NCBI GenBank assembly: GCA_036925085.1
Contig: JAUPFP010000030.1
Span: 558,001 to 622,000, forward strand
Length of the DNA stretch: 64,000 bases
Direction: 5' to 3'
From: Brachycybe producta
Taxonomy: Eukaryota; Arthropoda; Diplopoda; Playtdesmida; Andrognathidae
In this document: positions 1 to 12,425 of the stretch, in pieces
How the letters are laid out: every line of letters starts with the position of its first letter
How positions within the stretch are numbered: position 1 is the stretch's first letter
The notes under the pieces: model-generated
Seen by the model: only the letters and a program-made list of their open reading frames with translations
Databases searched by the model: none
Told to the model about the DNA's origin: nothing
Position numbers and translations under genes: made by a program

Positions 1-935
1 AAGAGCCAGGGTTATTTCTGCTTTTTTTATGCTGTTAAGCCCCAGTACAGACCGGGCAGTAATTGCCGGACACACGTAAAAGAACGACATCTTTGTCGGA
101 CACAGCGACTTGTATCTGATAATACATACTTGTACATGTGGCCGAACATCCACAAGTTTGTCTGGCGATTTTTTTGTTTCCATTTTGGGGATTCAACTTC
201 AAGTGAAAAATGAAACTGGAAAATTTGAAATTGCAATAAAAATTAATATTTTAAATTAAATCAACACGAAAATGTCTTCTTAGGGGGTGGAAGAAACGTT
301 TTTTTAACTACAATTAAAAGTTGCTACTAGATGGCGTTGTAACTAAATTGCAACCAATCACAAAAAAATCCCGGTTAATTAAATTAGTCTGAACTCGACT
401 TGTGTTTCGTCTTTTTTCATCAAATAAGCTTTATTCTCATTGGAGAAGATAACTGAAGCTGCAATTATTTTTTCATAATTATTTTTAAACATTAGAATTA
501 TTTTAAGGATATTTTTCTAGGTGCAAAATATATTGGTTTAAAAATAAACATTTTATGAGATTTTTAAAAATATAATTTAACGTTTTTTTTAATAATTAAA
601 ATTTAATCATTCCAATCTGTCATTAAAAGTTTATTTTAAAGGGTATTATTTTGAAATTCATCATTTTATATGCGTTTACTCTTCTAGTTTCAATTGCATT
701 TTGAAATCCTTTTAGAAGTCAATTTAATGTCAAGTTAATTCAATTAATCACTGCCCACTAGCGCCATTGCAATTTTTAAGTTTGTTTCTAGTTTCTAAAA
801 CACTCAATTTCTTCTTAATGTCTACTGTTGAACTGTACTAGAATAACCAAAGTTCTAAAGTTCAAAAATATTCGGAATCACATTGTCTTCAACAACTAAC
901 TAACTGATAAGAATTAGTCTTTGTCAATGAACAAT
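1..935. other. AT-rich DNA without a recognisable gene; relic of FB family
   Basis: No reading frame here looks coding. At about 615-890 there are degraded pieces of the FB foldback family: an AAAGTTTATTTTAAA arm, then TCTAGTTTCTAAAACAC followed by a T-rich tail, and a second-arm remnant near 838. The remainder is AT-rich with no structure I can name. Confidence 0.4.
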
Positions 936-1783
936 CAGTGTATTGGATTTGGTGTTATCTATTGGATTGAATCCAATCCAAATCTTTATTGACAACTGCC
1001 AAATTCAAATCCCAACATATAATATTTACCAAATCCAAATCACAATCCAAAAATGACAAAAAAATCCAAATCCAAATTAATGTTTTTCTAATTTATTTTT
1101 TGTTCCATTTTACAATATTGTAAAATGTAAAACATTTTCTTGTATATAAATATAAACAGACAGAAATTATTTAATGTAAAGCCATAAAAAATTGAGCATT
1201 CAAAAAGGAAAAACACAAGTCAAACTTAACATTTTGTACTATTTAACATACTACAATGAAATACATGAAACCATTCGGGGAAAAAAAATTAATATTTCAA
1301 AAATAGGTGGGTTTCTTTTTTTTAATAGTTTTAGGGCAAATAACCCTTTAGATGAAGTGGTTTTAGGTCAAATATCTCTAGGGCAATCATCATCTTAGGG
1401 TAATTGGTATTAGGGCAAATCGCTTTAGGGGATGTGTCTATTACAAGTGTCTTTAGGGCAACTGTCTATATCCCTTTCTCACTATGCTTTAGAGGCTACT
1501 GGGGACTAATTGAGGGTAGCTAATTGTTTTGTTAAAGGGTGTTGGGTCACAAGCAGAATGTAACTACTTCCTGTTCAAGACAGCCAGGCATGAAGTTAAC
1601 ATGATTTACATAAAAAAGGTAATTTTCTCAATCACTCCTTTCTTTCTTAATTTTTTTTAAAAGGCCAAATATATTTATTAAATCCAAATCACTAAATTTT
1701 CTATAAAGATAAATCCAAATACGAATCCATTCCTTTTCACCCTAAATCCAAATCAGTTCCAAATCCCCAAATCCAATGCACTG
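936..1783. mobile_element. Non-autonomous hAT-like element with GGATTTGG subterminal repeats
   Basis: The ends are inverted: CAGTGTATTGGATTTGG on the left and CCAAATCCAATGCACTG on the right. CAGTG is a usual hAT terminus. The left flank ATGAACAA and the right flank ATGAACAT agree at 7 of 8 bases if the element begins one base earlier, which fits the 8-bp target duplication of hAT elements. Many copies of the motif AAATCCAAATC lie just inside both ends (about 960-1080 and 1680-1775), like hAT subterminal transposase sites. The interior (about 1320-1470) has a degenerate repeat around TTAGGGCAA. No transposase frame is visible, so it would depend on another element. Confidence 0.6.
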
Positions 1784-2449
1784 ATGAACATCCTTGGTAA
1801 TAGGCTTACTAGACTAGTGGTACCAATAAAATGGGAACTGTACTTAATATCTGTCCACAAACAAATGAAATGTCCCAAGTGTGAACCTGTTTCTCTAGGG
1901 GTGAAGTGGAGAGGGTTAGGTTCCCCCAAATGAGCGGTTTTGTTAAAAGATGGAGACTAATTTATCAAGAATTTTTCTAGCATTTGACAAAAGTGTGAGA
2001 GAGACTTATTCTAGTTTTTTTTTTGTTTGGACCAAGTTTTTTTGGGGGGAGGGGGGGGGGGCTCTTATGTAATCAAAGGGTTATTTGTTGGTTCCCCTGA
2101 CTGAAATTTAGGCGATATGTTCGCTTCACTGATAATCACTCTTACTTAATTCATCTTATTTTTTTTGGTTGGTATTTATATATATGTGATATTTTGTCAT
2201 GATCAACATTTTTAACCCTTTATCTCCACCTCCTTCATTTTTTTTTTCTCCTCTGAAAAATGTTCCAAGTTTGTGTGATTCATCTTTTTTATTATTATTA
2301 TTGTTATTATCAGGCAGCCATTTTTTTAGTTTCATCTCCTCAAGTCATTATTATTCAAAGGTTGTTTCTCTTCAAAGCAAAGATTAATATTTAGACTGAG
2401 CTTTAGATATGATACATTATTGCTATTTATTATAAGTATAAGGGACGGG
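1784..2449. other. Non-coding, with a long G tract
   Basis: AT-rich with a G-rich run at about 2044-2060 and T-rich stretches. A short open frame at 2199-2387 is made of T-rich low-complexity codons and is not credible. No gene or repeat family recognised. Confidence 0.3.
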
Positions 2450-2643
2450 CCTGGCCAACCCATGGCCCGTCACAAAGTAAATCTTAAACTAATAATATTA
2501 AAGTAGATTTTTTTAAAAAAAATGGAGTGATTTGTAAAGAAAATATCTCATTGATGTAGATTTATAATAAAATGGATTTTTGTGGCCGACGGAAAAATGT
2601 AAGTTCATCAAGGTGGCCCACAAAACAATTTGGATTGGCCAGG
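2450..2643. mobile_element. Short MITE with CCTGGCCAA termini
   Basis: A 194-bp segment bounded by CCTGGCCAACCCA at the left and its near-complement TGGATTGGCCAGG at the right. Subterminal GGCCCGTCACAAAG and TGGCCCACAAAAC also mirror each other loosely. The GGCCAACCC / GGCCCG style of end is seen in some animal hAT MITEs; the superfamily is inference. No coding capacity. Confidence 0.5.
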
Positions 2644-3513
2644 TCTCATCTTGGAACTCACTTTAGGCCTTTGAGACCCATTCCTTCCTTATATAAGGGG
2701 CATATTTAGAAAGGATGAAAATAAGGTTTATTTAGGGATTGCAAAAGTAAGACATATGTTTGGTCATATTCCCACCTTCTGAACTTTTTTTTTAGATCTA
2801 TATTTAAAAAAAAACCCACAATTTTTACTTTTAATTTTTAATTAAGATTATTAGCCGTTTTTTTACAGAAGAAGAATTTAGTTCAAAACTTTTCCAGCAT
2901 TTTAATAATTTAGAAGAGAATAAAATATTTCTTTAATTTTGACTTCTTGAAAAGAAATGAATCATTTTGACTGAAATTTTCTCTCCAGAAAAAAAAAGAG
3001 CAATCCTCTTCATCAGAATAAATAAAAGAACAATTGGGAAGGAAATGAAAAAGAGATTTTGATTGGTTGTTTGAAATCCAATCTCAAAGGAGATTGGTCG
3101 AAATGGTCGTAAAAAAGGAGGGGGTTTGAATTTACATTAGAGAATTTAAGGTGGATTTTTTTACATTTTTATGATATGGGGGGGGGGATTGTGTGTAAAT
3201 AGAAAACAACAACATTACACATCCAATGTGTAATATGGTACATAGTCCAGGCTCAAGTTATAAAAAAAAGTAGAATAGATAAAAAATAAATTGCGTCCAT
3301 AAATTGTGCAGTTTTGCATGCAATTATCTCCTTTGGGGGTTGTGCAGTTTGTGTTTTGCCATCAGTTGGGATGACCAAATGGTGGCGTTGGTGGTGGTGG
3401 TACCAAGCTGCAGATAATATACCATTATTATTATACTTGAAACCTATATATTTTTTGTGTTGCTGCTGCTGTTCTTGTTGTTACTTACATATTGCCAACA
3501 CATTTGCATAGAC

Positions 3514-3517
<4 letters not shown>
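2644..3517. other. Non-coding AT-rich DNA
   Basis: No gene recognised. Contains a G tract at about 3178-3187 and short GGT/TGG and TGC triplet runs near 3380-3480. The open frame at 3314-3511 is built from these triplets and looks spurious. Confidence 0.3.

Positions 3518-3574
<57 letters not shown>
3518..3574. repeat. (TA)n microsatellite
   Basis: An uninterrupted TA dinucleotide run of about 57 bases, followed by TATACACATATATCC. Such tracts are often polymorphic and can extrude cruciforms. Confidence 0.95.
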
Positions 3575-3582
<8 letters not shown>

Positions 3583-4684
3583 TCCGTCTCTCTTGAGTAT
3601 TTTTAGTCATTTTTCACTAGGAAATACTAGTATTATTATGGTAGGAATAAGTAGGAGTAGAAGAACGCCGCCTCCTATTCCTCCTCCTCGTTCTGACTTT
3701 GTTGTTTTTCAGATTTATTGTTATAGAACCCAGTATATATATATCTTATTATAAAATAGTATAGGAAACACAAATTGTGTGAATGTTTGGAGGAAGATAG
3801 ACTTATAGACTAGAATAACCCTTTTATTTTTCTAGTTTTATTATTATATGCGCTCCATTATACACAGCTGGGGGGTTTTTTCCGGCCATTTAATTTCGAT
3901 TCTTATGGTGGAGAAATAATATTAATTAATGGGGACCGTTGTTCTCTTTTTTTATTTTACAATCTTTTTTTTTTTCATGAAATAAATCAAGTTTTCTGAC
4001 AAGTTGGTTTGGAAATAAATATTTTATGAAGGTTTCTGCAGGTTTCTGAGAATGTTCCTTGTTTTTTTTAGAAATAAGGAGGTACCACCAATATGGCACC
4101 AATTTTAGGGGATGGAAGATGGCCATCTTCTTTAAAACTCCGGAAGGTGTTGAAACTTTTATTTTACATTGGATAACTATAGGAAGTGTTTAGCTGGTCG
4201 GTCGGATTGTTGGTGAAAAGTAAAACAATTCCGCAAACATATTTATTCTTCAGTTAGTAAAATATAATTTGTATCCCTAAAGATCCTTCTGCAACAGGCC
4301 CTCTCTCCTCCATGGCTTTTTTTCTTCTTCATCTTTAAAATTCTATTAAAAACTAAGTTGCATTGAAAACCAGTATATTCGGTTTATTCGATTCGGATCA
4401 CTAAAATTCCGGAATATATATGGAAATATAAATTCCATGATTATAAATATTATGAGTCTGGATTACCAGGAAGTCCGGATAAACGGCTTTTCCACTGTAT
4501 TATTAAGATTAGGTGATTAGGTAAACCTACAATGTAAAATGGAGGTGATCCTTAGTTGATCTTCGACTTAAAATTGATAGAAGATTGGTTTAAGTTTCCG
4601 ATCAACTCAACTGTGTGTGTTTGTGGATGATCTTTTTTTTTAGGAACTCTTGATTGTTCTGCATTTTAGAAGCCAAAACACTAA
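3575..4684. other. Non-coding AT-rich DNA
   Basis: No gene or clear repeat recognised. Short frames on either strand are rich in Lys/Phe/Asn codons and carry no motif. Confidence 0.3.
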
Positions 4685-4925
4685 GTAGAAATTGAAGGTG
4701 TTCTAAAAACTAGAAGGGGGTATAGCTGACTTACTTAAATATAAATAAATAAATAAAATGAGGCGGACATTAAAAGTTTATTTTGAAAGATATCAACATG
4801 AAAAATATAACCCCTCAAGTGTTTGAGCTACCCTTCTAGTTTCTAAAACAAGACTTTCAAAGTTTCTCATTAATTTTGCGCTTTAAAAGGCCAGACGTTT
4901 ACTCTTTAAAACTTATCTTAAATTT
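4685..4925. mobile_element. FB foldback family copy
   Basis: The left arm contains CTAAAAACTAGAAGGGGGTA. The right arm carries AAAGTTTATTTTGAAAGATATC, a short spacer, then GAGCTACCCTTCTAGTTTCT, and ends with GTTTACTCTTTAAAACTTA. The arms are inverted repeats of each other, though the left one is degraded. The middle has a short AAAT run. Confidence 0.7.
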
Positions 4926-6015
4926 TAAACTATTAGATTTAATTTGAATTATCTGCAATCTAATATTTAATATTTCGTATTTTTTTGTGTCTTTTTTTTA
5001 GGTATGTAAATTATTTTTTCATAATAATTATTTTATGGATTTTATTGGTGGCTTTGATCAACGAGATAAAAATTGATAAATTCGTTAAATCTCAACATTC
5101 TTCTTCTCCAATGGGTAATGTACTCATTTTTTTTTAGTCTTTGATTTTCAAACAATTTTTTTTGTAAACGAAATATTTGCAAATTTAAGGATTTTTTTCT
5201 TTTGTATAAATTTGTAAAAGACAGAGAGAGAGAGAGGTTGGAACCCAATGTCTCTTTTCTAATTTCTAAAGTGGTCTTATTAAGAATGAACTAAAATTGC
5301 AAAAATAAGACTTTGAATCCCTTTTTTTTTTCAGTGATTTTTCTTCTTCTTTTTCTCGATACGTTCATGTCTAATTATTTGTCATCCAATCAGCTTTTAG
5401 ATGAGTTTTTTTTTTCTCCAAAAAAATATCGATCACTTTTTTTAAAAGAGAATCTTTTACTTTTGAAAAACACAATAGAAAGAAAAGAGAGAGAAAAACC
5501 CTTTCTCTCTCTCTCTCTCTTTATATATAATATTAATCAATATATATCTCTCTCTTATGTGTTTCTACCTCTCTAAAATAATGCTTTTTTAAAAAAAAAA
5601 GGGTTAAAATGAAATAAGAAGGTAAAAAAAAAACAAGAAAGGTTTTAATGACGTATTTATCGTCGTCGTCTTTTATAATTGTTTAAATCCATCTTGACAA
5701 CAATTAAGAGAGAAAAGTTCAGCAGAGAAAAACGGCTTTTTTTTCTTCTTATTTGAATCAAATAAATTGTACAAAATTACAGAACTTTAAATCTTTTTAA
5801 AAAATTTTTTTAGTAATGAGAAGAGGTGGGTTAAATGTCACAAGGAGTTTTCATTTAGAAAGTGAAATTCTTTTAAGAAAAATTCTGGCATTTTATTGAT
5901 GAAATTGATTTAAAGTTTGCTTAAAATGCATAATGGCGGTTCCGAACATTATGATGTCATTATGATTGTCATTATTAATCAATATAATTGAAGCTAAAAA
6001 TGCAAAAACCGTGCA
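4926..6015. other. Non-coding, with CT/GA microsatellites
   Basis: Contains (GA)n at about 5222-5236 and (CT)n near 5500-5521, plus T-rich stretches. The 87-residue frame at 5313-5576 is Phe/Leu/Ser-rich translation of T and CT tracts and is not supported as a gene. Confidence 0.35.
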
Positions 6016-6047
6016 ATTTGCATAATCTTTGGAAATTTGCATAATGA
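6016..6047 (+). promoter_or_regulatory. Pair of octamer-like ATTTGCATAAT motifs
   Basis: Two copies of ATTTGCATAAT start at 6016 and 6035, 19 bp apart. ATTTGCAT is the canonical octamer bound by POU-domain factors. A further related motif (TATTTGCATAAAA) lies near 6124. They may be chance in AT-rich DNA, or part of a dispersed repeat, since a similar TTGCATA(A/G)AAGTTTTGG segment recurs near 58036. Confidence 0.25.
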
Positions 6048-6234
6048 TGTCGCATAGTTTCACTAATTTCATCAAAAAAAAAATTTTAGTCAGAAAAAAA
6101 AGTGTTTCTTTAAACCAAATTTTATTTGCATAAAATAGCTATTTTCTTAAAACAATATGAAAACTATGTTGAATTTTTTTTTTTGCATAAAAGTTTTGGT
6201 CTTACTGATGATTAAAATCATTAGTAAGAAATGG

Positions 6235-6550
6235 TGTTTTAGAAACTAGAAGGGTGCTAGAAGATAGGCTTTAAAGTATTTTTAGGTTGTTAAATTTCAA
6301 AACATTTTTATCACCCCTTTAAGGTGATTTATGAACAGCAATTTGTAAAGTTTGTAATTTTTTGAAGTCTTAATGAGAATCTTAAATTCTCAAGTTTCTG
6401 ATTTTTTTTTCACATCAAGTTGGGCGAAAATGCGAAGAAAATCGTTTGATTAAATCCAAAGACATCAAATTTTCATCCATTGTCATTATTAGATTTATGT
6501 TTCTCAGTTGCTATTCTAGTTTCTAAAATACTTTCTATTCCATTTTCAGT
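6235..6550. mobile_element. FB foldback family copy, diverged
   Basis: Begins with TTTTAGAAACTAGAAGGGTG and ends with the complementary TTGCTATTCTAGTTTCTAAAATAC. The inner arm sequence (AAAGTTTATTTTGAAAG class) is largely lost, so this is an old copy. Confidence 0.55.
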
Positions 6551-7394
6551 GGGTAAGTGACTTTTTTATTGTTAAAAATAAACTTTATTATTAAATTTGT
6601 CTGTAGAATTTCATATTTTTAAGCTTTTTTTTTTGAAAGACTGATTAGATGATAAGAACATTTTTTAATGGTTATTTTTTGAAATTCGATTGAACCACAC
6701 GTTCCCCTTCTCCACCCTCTCTTAATTTTCATAATTTTTTGTTTCTCGTCCATCTTTTTTTTTACCCTTCTACTTTATAAACCACCTCCCTCTTTTTTTT
6801 AGTCGTGTCCCGTTTGTTGATTCTGAATACGAATTAATGATGCTCATCTTTCTTCCGTTGATGGTGATAATCATAATTAAAATGCTAATTACGAAGATAA
6901 GAAATGTTTGTAGGCCTAAATATATGCGCTACATTAACTATGAATTTCTTATTTTTCAACTTTAGGGGGGTGGCAAGGGGGAATATGGTGTCTCCCCCAT
7001 CCTACCCCACAAATATAAAGGGGGGGGGGGGGTCCTTATTTTTTTTGTCATTAATGCTCAATTCACCAACATTCTACAGGGACCTATCATTTGGTTAATT
7101 CTAGTATATAATGTAGTAAAAGTTTTTTTTCTATTTTAGTTAAAAAAAAAACAATGTTCTAATTAAGGATCTATTAAAAGTGGGGTGTTTTTAACTACTT
7201 ATATATTTTATGTAGAAGTAGTTTTAGTTTAGTGCCATCTAGCGGCGGACTTGACAAGTTAGGAGAGGTTTGTTTTTGAACCAAAAATGGTACGCGAAAT
7301 GGTACCCCCGTTCATTAATTTGACACAGAAAACCTACCATTTTGTAATTTTTTTAGTGTCTCAGTGATAATTATTAAATGTATTAAAATGAAGA
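6551..7394. other. Non-coding, no gene recognised
   Basis: T-rich, with a G tract at about 7020-7032 followed by a short low-complexity stretch. Nothing coding is convincing. Confidence 0.3.
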
Positions 7395-7625
7395 TTATTT
7401 CAGACTATTTTAGAAACTAGAATAGTAGTTGAATATTCCTAAAAGGATTTTCACGATGAATATCTTAACAATTTTTATGCTAATTTTGCAAATGATTTTT
7501 TTTTAAATTATAAACATTGATACAAAATGCGAAAAGTTTATTTTAAAAGATAATCATCATGAAAATACTTTGATCACATTCACGTGTGTTTTTTTTTTTT
7601 CTAGTTTATAAGACAGATTTTGTGG
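7395..7625. mobile_element. FB foldback family copy
   Basis: The left arm TTAGAAACTAGAATAGTAGTTGAAT is mirrored by a right arm with AAAAGTTTATTTTAAAAGAT, then ATCATGAAAATAC, then TTCTAGTTTATAAGACAG. The right arm is interrupted by a T run near 7589-7598. Confidence 0.6.
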
Positions 7626-10124
7626 TTTGTTTCTTTTAGAAACAAAAATATCTGAGATTCTACGTTTTAAATGTTATCGTCTGCGTTATTTACTAGAATG
7701 ACCATTCTACGCATTTCATCAACCAATAATATGCTGAATAAATGGTGCCGATTGTTACCTTCTTGGTCATCTTTTTTTTTTCTCTCTCTACACTTGATTA
7801 CAATAAAAACCCGGGTCCTCAAATGTAATGCTGCAACTGGTTCTCTTTTTAAGAGTCCCGTTTTCAATGGATCTAAATGATCCAAATGGTGTGCCCCCCC
7901 CCCTCTCATATAGTCACTAACCATTAATCACGTATAAAATATTCAAATAGAAAAATAATGTAAAATTTGAATTAACTTTGAACTTTTTTTTAACACGTTA
8001 GAAAGTTAGGCATATTTTTTTAAAAAATCTACAATTGTTTGCTATTTTTCTTCCCCTTCCATCTTAGAAATATATCTGTATATATATAGATCTCAGATAT
8101 TATATTAGATATATATATATAGTTAAAAGGGGGGAGTTTGGAGGTCACCTGTGATCTGATCCATAAAGTGAACGATGTGACAAAGCAAGTCTTCTTTGAA
8201 TCCACCACCTCCAACCCCAAATACACCACTTTTTTTTCATTTTTAAAAAGAGGAGATCTCTTCTTCCCTCTCTTTTTTGTGTAATTTCTTCTTCTTCTTC
8301 TTAGTTCTCTATGTGAACTTCTTCTTCTTATCATCACCAACCATTTTTCTTCCCTTTTTCTGAGCTTTTATTTTACATAATTCTTGATCCGCAACAACTG
8401 ACACCTTAACCCTTTTCAAAATCTCTTCTTCTTTGAACACTTTTTTTATTTTCTAACACTTAAAGTTTTCTAACACTCAGTGTATAATATAAGACTTTTA
8501 ACATCTTATGAATGTGATTTTTTTTAACTTCTCCTTACGACTTTTATAATATATAGAAAGGAAAAATATCTTAAAAGAAATCTTAAATAAGAAGTCTTTT
8601 TAGTGTTGGGGGGGGGGACACTTTTGATATCAGAGTATTTTAACAAACAAAAAAAATTGATCTGAGGGTTGTTACTGAAAATGTCACCGGTTTAGTTGGA
8701 AAATTCGCAGATTTTTTTTCGGGATATGGCAAAAATAGGAAAGAAAAACTGAATATAAAAAATAAATAAAATTGGGATTTTCAAACTTATTTGCTTAAAA
8801 GAGATCATCAGGACAATTAAAATTAATAATAATTTATTTTTCAATGTATTGTCTATATCCTTACATAGAAGGACTACACTTTTGTTTATTTTAGAAATTG
8901 TTTTTTGTATTTTATTTAAAGATTTATAAATTTGAGTATATCTAATATGCAGTAAAAAAAATTGAATATCTTCAAAAAAATATTCCAGAATTTTAAAAAT
9001 AAACTGAAAAATATCAATAAAAAAGGTAAAATCATTTTCATGAAGAAAACCTTTTTTTTTTTTTCTTTTTACTTTCGGGTAAATAGTGATTTTAATATTG
9101 AGTGCAATCAACTTAATTCTATGCAAATATCCAAATGCACTTTAATTTTTACTATTCTCATACTTTTGCTGTTTAGGAAATGCTGTCTTAATTTGCCAGT
9201 TCTTTTCATGTAGCCATTCTATAAATTGCCTAAAACGTTAGGAAATGTACATTTTGTTTTAGGTAGATTCCAATGGTGTTTAATAAATATTGACTAGTGA
9301 ATTTGTATGCTGACGACGGACCAGAAAGACTTAATTTAATAATCAAGAGTTTGGCAGGGATTTACACTTTAAAACTATTTTAAATCAATGTCATCCTGCA
9401 TTTTAAAACGGACTCAAATATATATTTTTTAATCATTTTATCAAAATACATTTCTCAAGGAATTTTAGTTGTTGAAGTTCGTTAGTTTGTGTATAGATGG
9501 CGCCTCAATGTATGGGGGTCGTTCTTTATAAAATCAATATTCCACCCTCTTCTCTTGGGTTCTATTTGATGGCTTTGAAGGAAAGGGCCTTTTACACAAA
9601 GAGAAAAAGACCCACACACACTTTATTACAACATAATATAATTTGAAATAAAAAAAGTGCCCAATGAAATTAACTCTCTTGATGTTTTTTATTTTACTGG
9701 ACACACATTTTTCATCATTCTTGCTAATTTTCTTCTAATTTGCATATTATATATTTTTAAGATGGAAGAGGAGGTGGGTGGAATAGATTCAATGAAGTTT
9801 AGAGGGGAGGAAGAGGTGCATCTGTAAACCACCCCCGTTAATTTTTCTATGTCACTTTCAGGCTTCATTTGGTGCCTATTTTTTTTTCTTCAAAAAACAT
9901 CTTTTCTCTTTTGAATACTAAAATAGGGGCGAAAATAAGCAAAAGTTCTTATCTATCTTAAAACACGGACTTCTTCTGAGGTGGTTTTTTTTATTAATCT
10001 TCTTCTTCTAAAAATTTCATCTTTTATTATTCTTTGTCCCTTTTGGGTCTTGTTTCTTTAAGCCATTTCTGTCATAAACACTAACATGTGCATGCATAAT
10101 TAAGTAGACCAAAAAATGTCCACC

Positions 10125-10128
<4 letters not shown>
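7626..10128. other. Gene-poor AT-rich DNA
   Basis: No exon with both splice signals and credible codon use was found. The longest frame (8692-9126, minus) is Ile/Lys/Phe-rich translation of AT-rich DNA. A solitary FB-type end (TTTACACTTTAAAACTATTT) sits near 9360-9385. G tracts occur near 8608. Confidence 0.35.

Positions 10129-10159
<31 letters not shown>
10129..10159. repeat. (TC)n microsatellite
   Basis: About 15 uninterrupted TC units followed by a C/T-rich stretch. The opposite-strand open frame across it translates to alternating Arg/Glu and is an artefact of the repeat. Confidence 0.9.
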
Positions 10160-10161
<2 letters not shown>

Positions 10162-11308
10162 TTTTCCCTTCTCCTCCTTATAACACAGACGGTTTTTGTT
10201 TGTTTCCTAAGGGGATGACGATAGAAAAAGAGAGGAAAGGGTTGAAAGATTGGGGGGAAACAAGGTGAAAAGGAGGGGGGTTGGGTAACATTTGGTACCA
10301 TCAAATGTCTCTCTCATAATTCACCCGTGTGTTTCTATTGCAATGTCTGTAGATGAGAGAGTACACAAAGGGTTAGATGGGCCAAAGAGAGAGAGAGAGA
10401 ACTTGGAGGTTTTTCCATTGAAATTCCTTCTGTTCCCATGGCCCCTGTCAACCCTTTTTTTTTCTTTCTTCCAAAAAAAAGTCTTCCAGTGTAATTCCTT
10501 GGAACTATCTCTCTTTTTCTTCATCCCTCCTCCTGCTTGTACACTACCTCACCCCTCTTTCATCCCACCGGTGTGAGTTTGTATTTTGGTACTAGAAGGG
10601 TTATATTTTTTCTCTTAACTGTCTCTTATTACTTGTTTTGTTGTGACTGGATTAAGAGAGGACCGTTTTTTGAAGACTGCATTGCATGTCTTCATAAAAT
10701 ACGAGCTTATATGAGGTCCACATATGCACATGTAAAAGAGGGGATTTTTGCTGCAGTATTTGAAAATGTTAGGCAAACCCAACTAATGGCAACCTAAACC
10801 AGGGACGTTTTGGCCGAGGGCCGGTTTTTTTCATTGAGGCCGGATTTTATGCTGAAACTCGATTAAAGTTTATAAATTGTACAAGATAAGAAAAACAAAA
10901 CAGAAAGCTCTGATGTATATTTAATAATGGAAAATCCAAAAGAAAGTTAGTTAAATTTTCGTCATAAAAAGGAAGGAAAATATTTAAGGAAAAATAATTT
11001 TGCTGGTTAAATGCACTCCTAAAATGTTTCACTCGCTATGCTCGCTGAAAGTTATTGCAAAACAGCAAAAGAAATTAATTGGCTTTCACTGAAATTTCAA
11101 GTGAAATTTTTGGTGGAGTTACTCTAAGCATTCTTGGAGTACTCTTTACTCCTTAAGGTTAACAAATAATTTTTCCCATGCTGTTTTTTCTCTCACTAAT
11201 AATGACTAGTTACTATGAATTGAATTGCAATGTTCAGTCAGTATGATTTTTGGTCATCTTAACATGTCGTGTGTCTACGTGTTTAATATATAGACTCTTA
11301 AGATGGGG
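10160..11308. other. Non-coding; slightly more balanced composition near 10260-10580
   Basis: Overlapping open frames on both strands at 10292-10797 have no recognisable domain. The DNA is less AT-rich than its surroundings at about 10290-10600, but I see no splice-bounded exon. Near 10800-10850 there is a small GGCCGAGGGCCGG patch. Confidence 0.3.
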
Positions 11309-11360
11309 TGACGTCATCGGTTGCTGCATTCATTTGCATTTGAATTTGCATATGAATGGC
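11309..11360 (+). promoter_or_regulatory. CRE followed by octamer-like motifs
   Basis: A perfect palindromic CRE (TGACGTCA) at 11309-11316 is followed within 20-40 bp by CATTTGCATTTGAA and TTTGCATATGAATGG, i.e. two overlapping octamer/POU-type motifs. CREB/ATF bZIP factors bind TGACGTCA and POU factors bind ATTTGCAT. The close clustering is more promoter- or enhancer-like than its surroundings, but function is inference. Confidence 0.35.
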
Positions 11361-11744
11361 ATTTTGGTATGAATTCTTTTTACTAACTTTTGGACGAATT
11401 TGAGGTTGGATTACAAGTGTGTTTTGTCTAAGATTCTGAAATGAAAGGGTGGAAGGAAGTCAATTCATTCAGTCACGACATTTAAATGTATTTGCGTGTC
11501 TCATTTTTGATGCTGACATGTCAGCAACAAACACTCAATGGAATTTGTACCAATGTGACAAAATAGGATTTCAAAGAAAGATCTAATAATTTGATAAGAC
11601 ACAAAAAATGATATTGATGAATCATAAACATTGGACAGCATACATTTTTGGTGTAATGATGTCCCTCTTCAGGTGGTTTAAATTGTAAACGCTTCTCCTT
11701 CTCCAAAATGAAACTATCTAAGGGTATTTTCACGTTTGTTATTG

Positions 11745-11935
11745 AAAATCACCTAACTTTAAAAGCAGGCGATATTTTAAAAAAAAAATTTCTCTAAAAA
11801 GTTTTAATTTTGAAAGATAACTAACATAATAGTTGGCTTATTATTATTCTAGTTTCTAACATACTTTTAAAATTTCTACGTAAACTGCATAAAATGTTCT
11901 GACACTGCAGAAAATAACCCAAGTTCAAACATCAC
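11745..11935. mobile_element. FB foldback family, mostly right half
   Basis: Contains the FB internal segment AACTTTAAAAGCAGGCGATATT, the arm TTTTAATTTTGAAAGATAAC and the terminal ATTCTAGTTTCTAACATAC, with a tail that includes CCAAGTTC. The left arm is missing or too diverged to see. Confidence 0.5.
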
Positions 11936-12189
11936 TATGTTTTTTATATTGTGATTCGATAATTAAATGAAAAAATTCTATAGATATTGGGGAAAATGGT
12001 TAGGATTTCTATGGATCCGTCTAGAAATTGTCCATATTCATAGGTTTTGACTCGAAAAGTTTACTCTGCAAGCAGTCATTACGGCTGGTGACAGAGGGTC
12101 AACAGTTCAAACGCAGAATGCAAAATGGCATTTTCGAAACTTGAAAAAATATAAAAATAAACAAAATTCCAACTATGTTCATAGATGCA

Positions 12190-12425
12190 CTTCACATAAA
12201 GTTGTTTACCTAAACAATTACACCTAAATCAAATGCTATGTTTTTACACCAAAATGACAGTTACGCCTAAACCTTTTCATCGAATGAACATTAACTTAAA
12301 GGAAGTTCTTGTAATACAATTTCATCTAAAACTACTATTTTCCATAAATTCGTTTACCTAAAGTATATTTCACCTGAAACATTTTTCTTCTAAACCGTTT
12401 TACCTAACCTTTTATGTGAATAACT
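12190..12425. repeat. Degenerate tandem repeat around ACCTAAA
   Basis: ACCTAAA or a close variant recurs about every 17-25 bp (for example TTTACCTAAACAATT, ACACCTAAATC, ACGCCTAAACC, TTTACCTAAAG, TTTACCTAACC). The unit resembles the complement of the TTAGGGCAA-type repeat inside the element at 936-1783, though the two are not identical. No coding potential. Confidence 0.45.

Noticed and set aside
8692-9126. 144-residue minus-strand frame
   Set aside because: Ile/Lys/Phe-rich translation of AT-rich DNA with an overlapping frame on the other strand.
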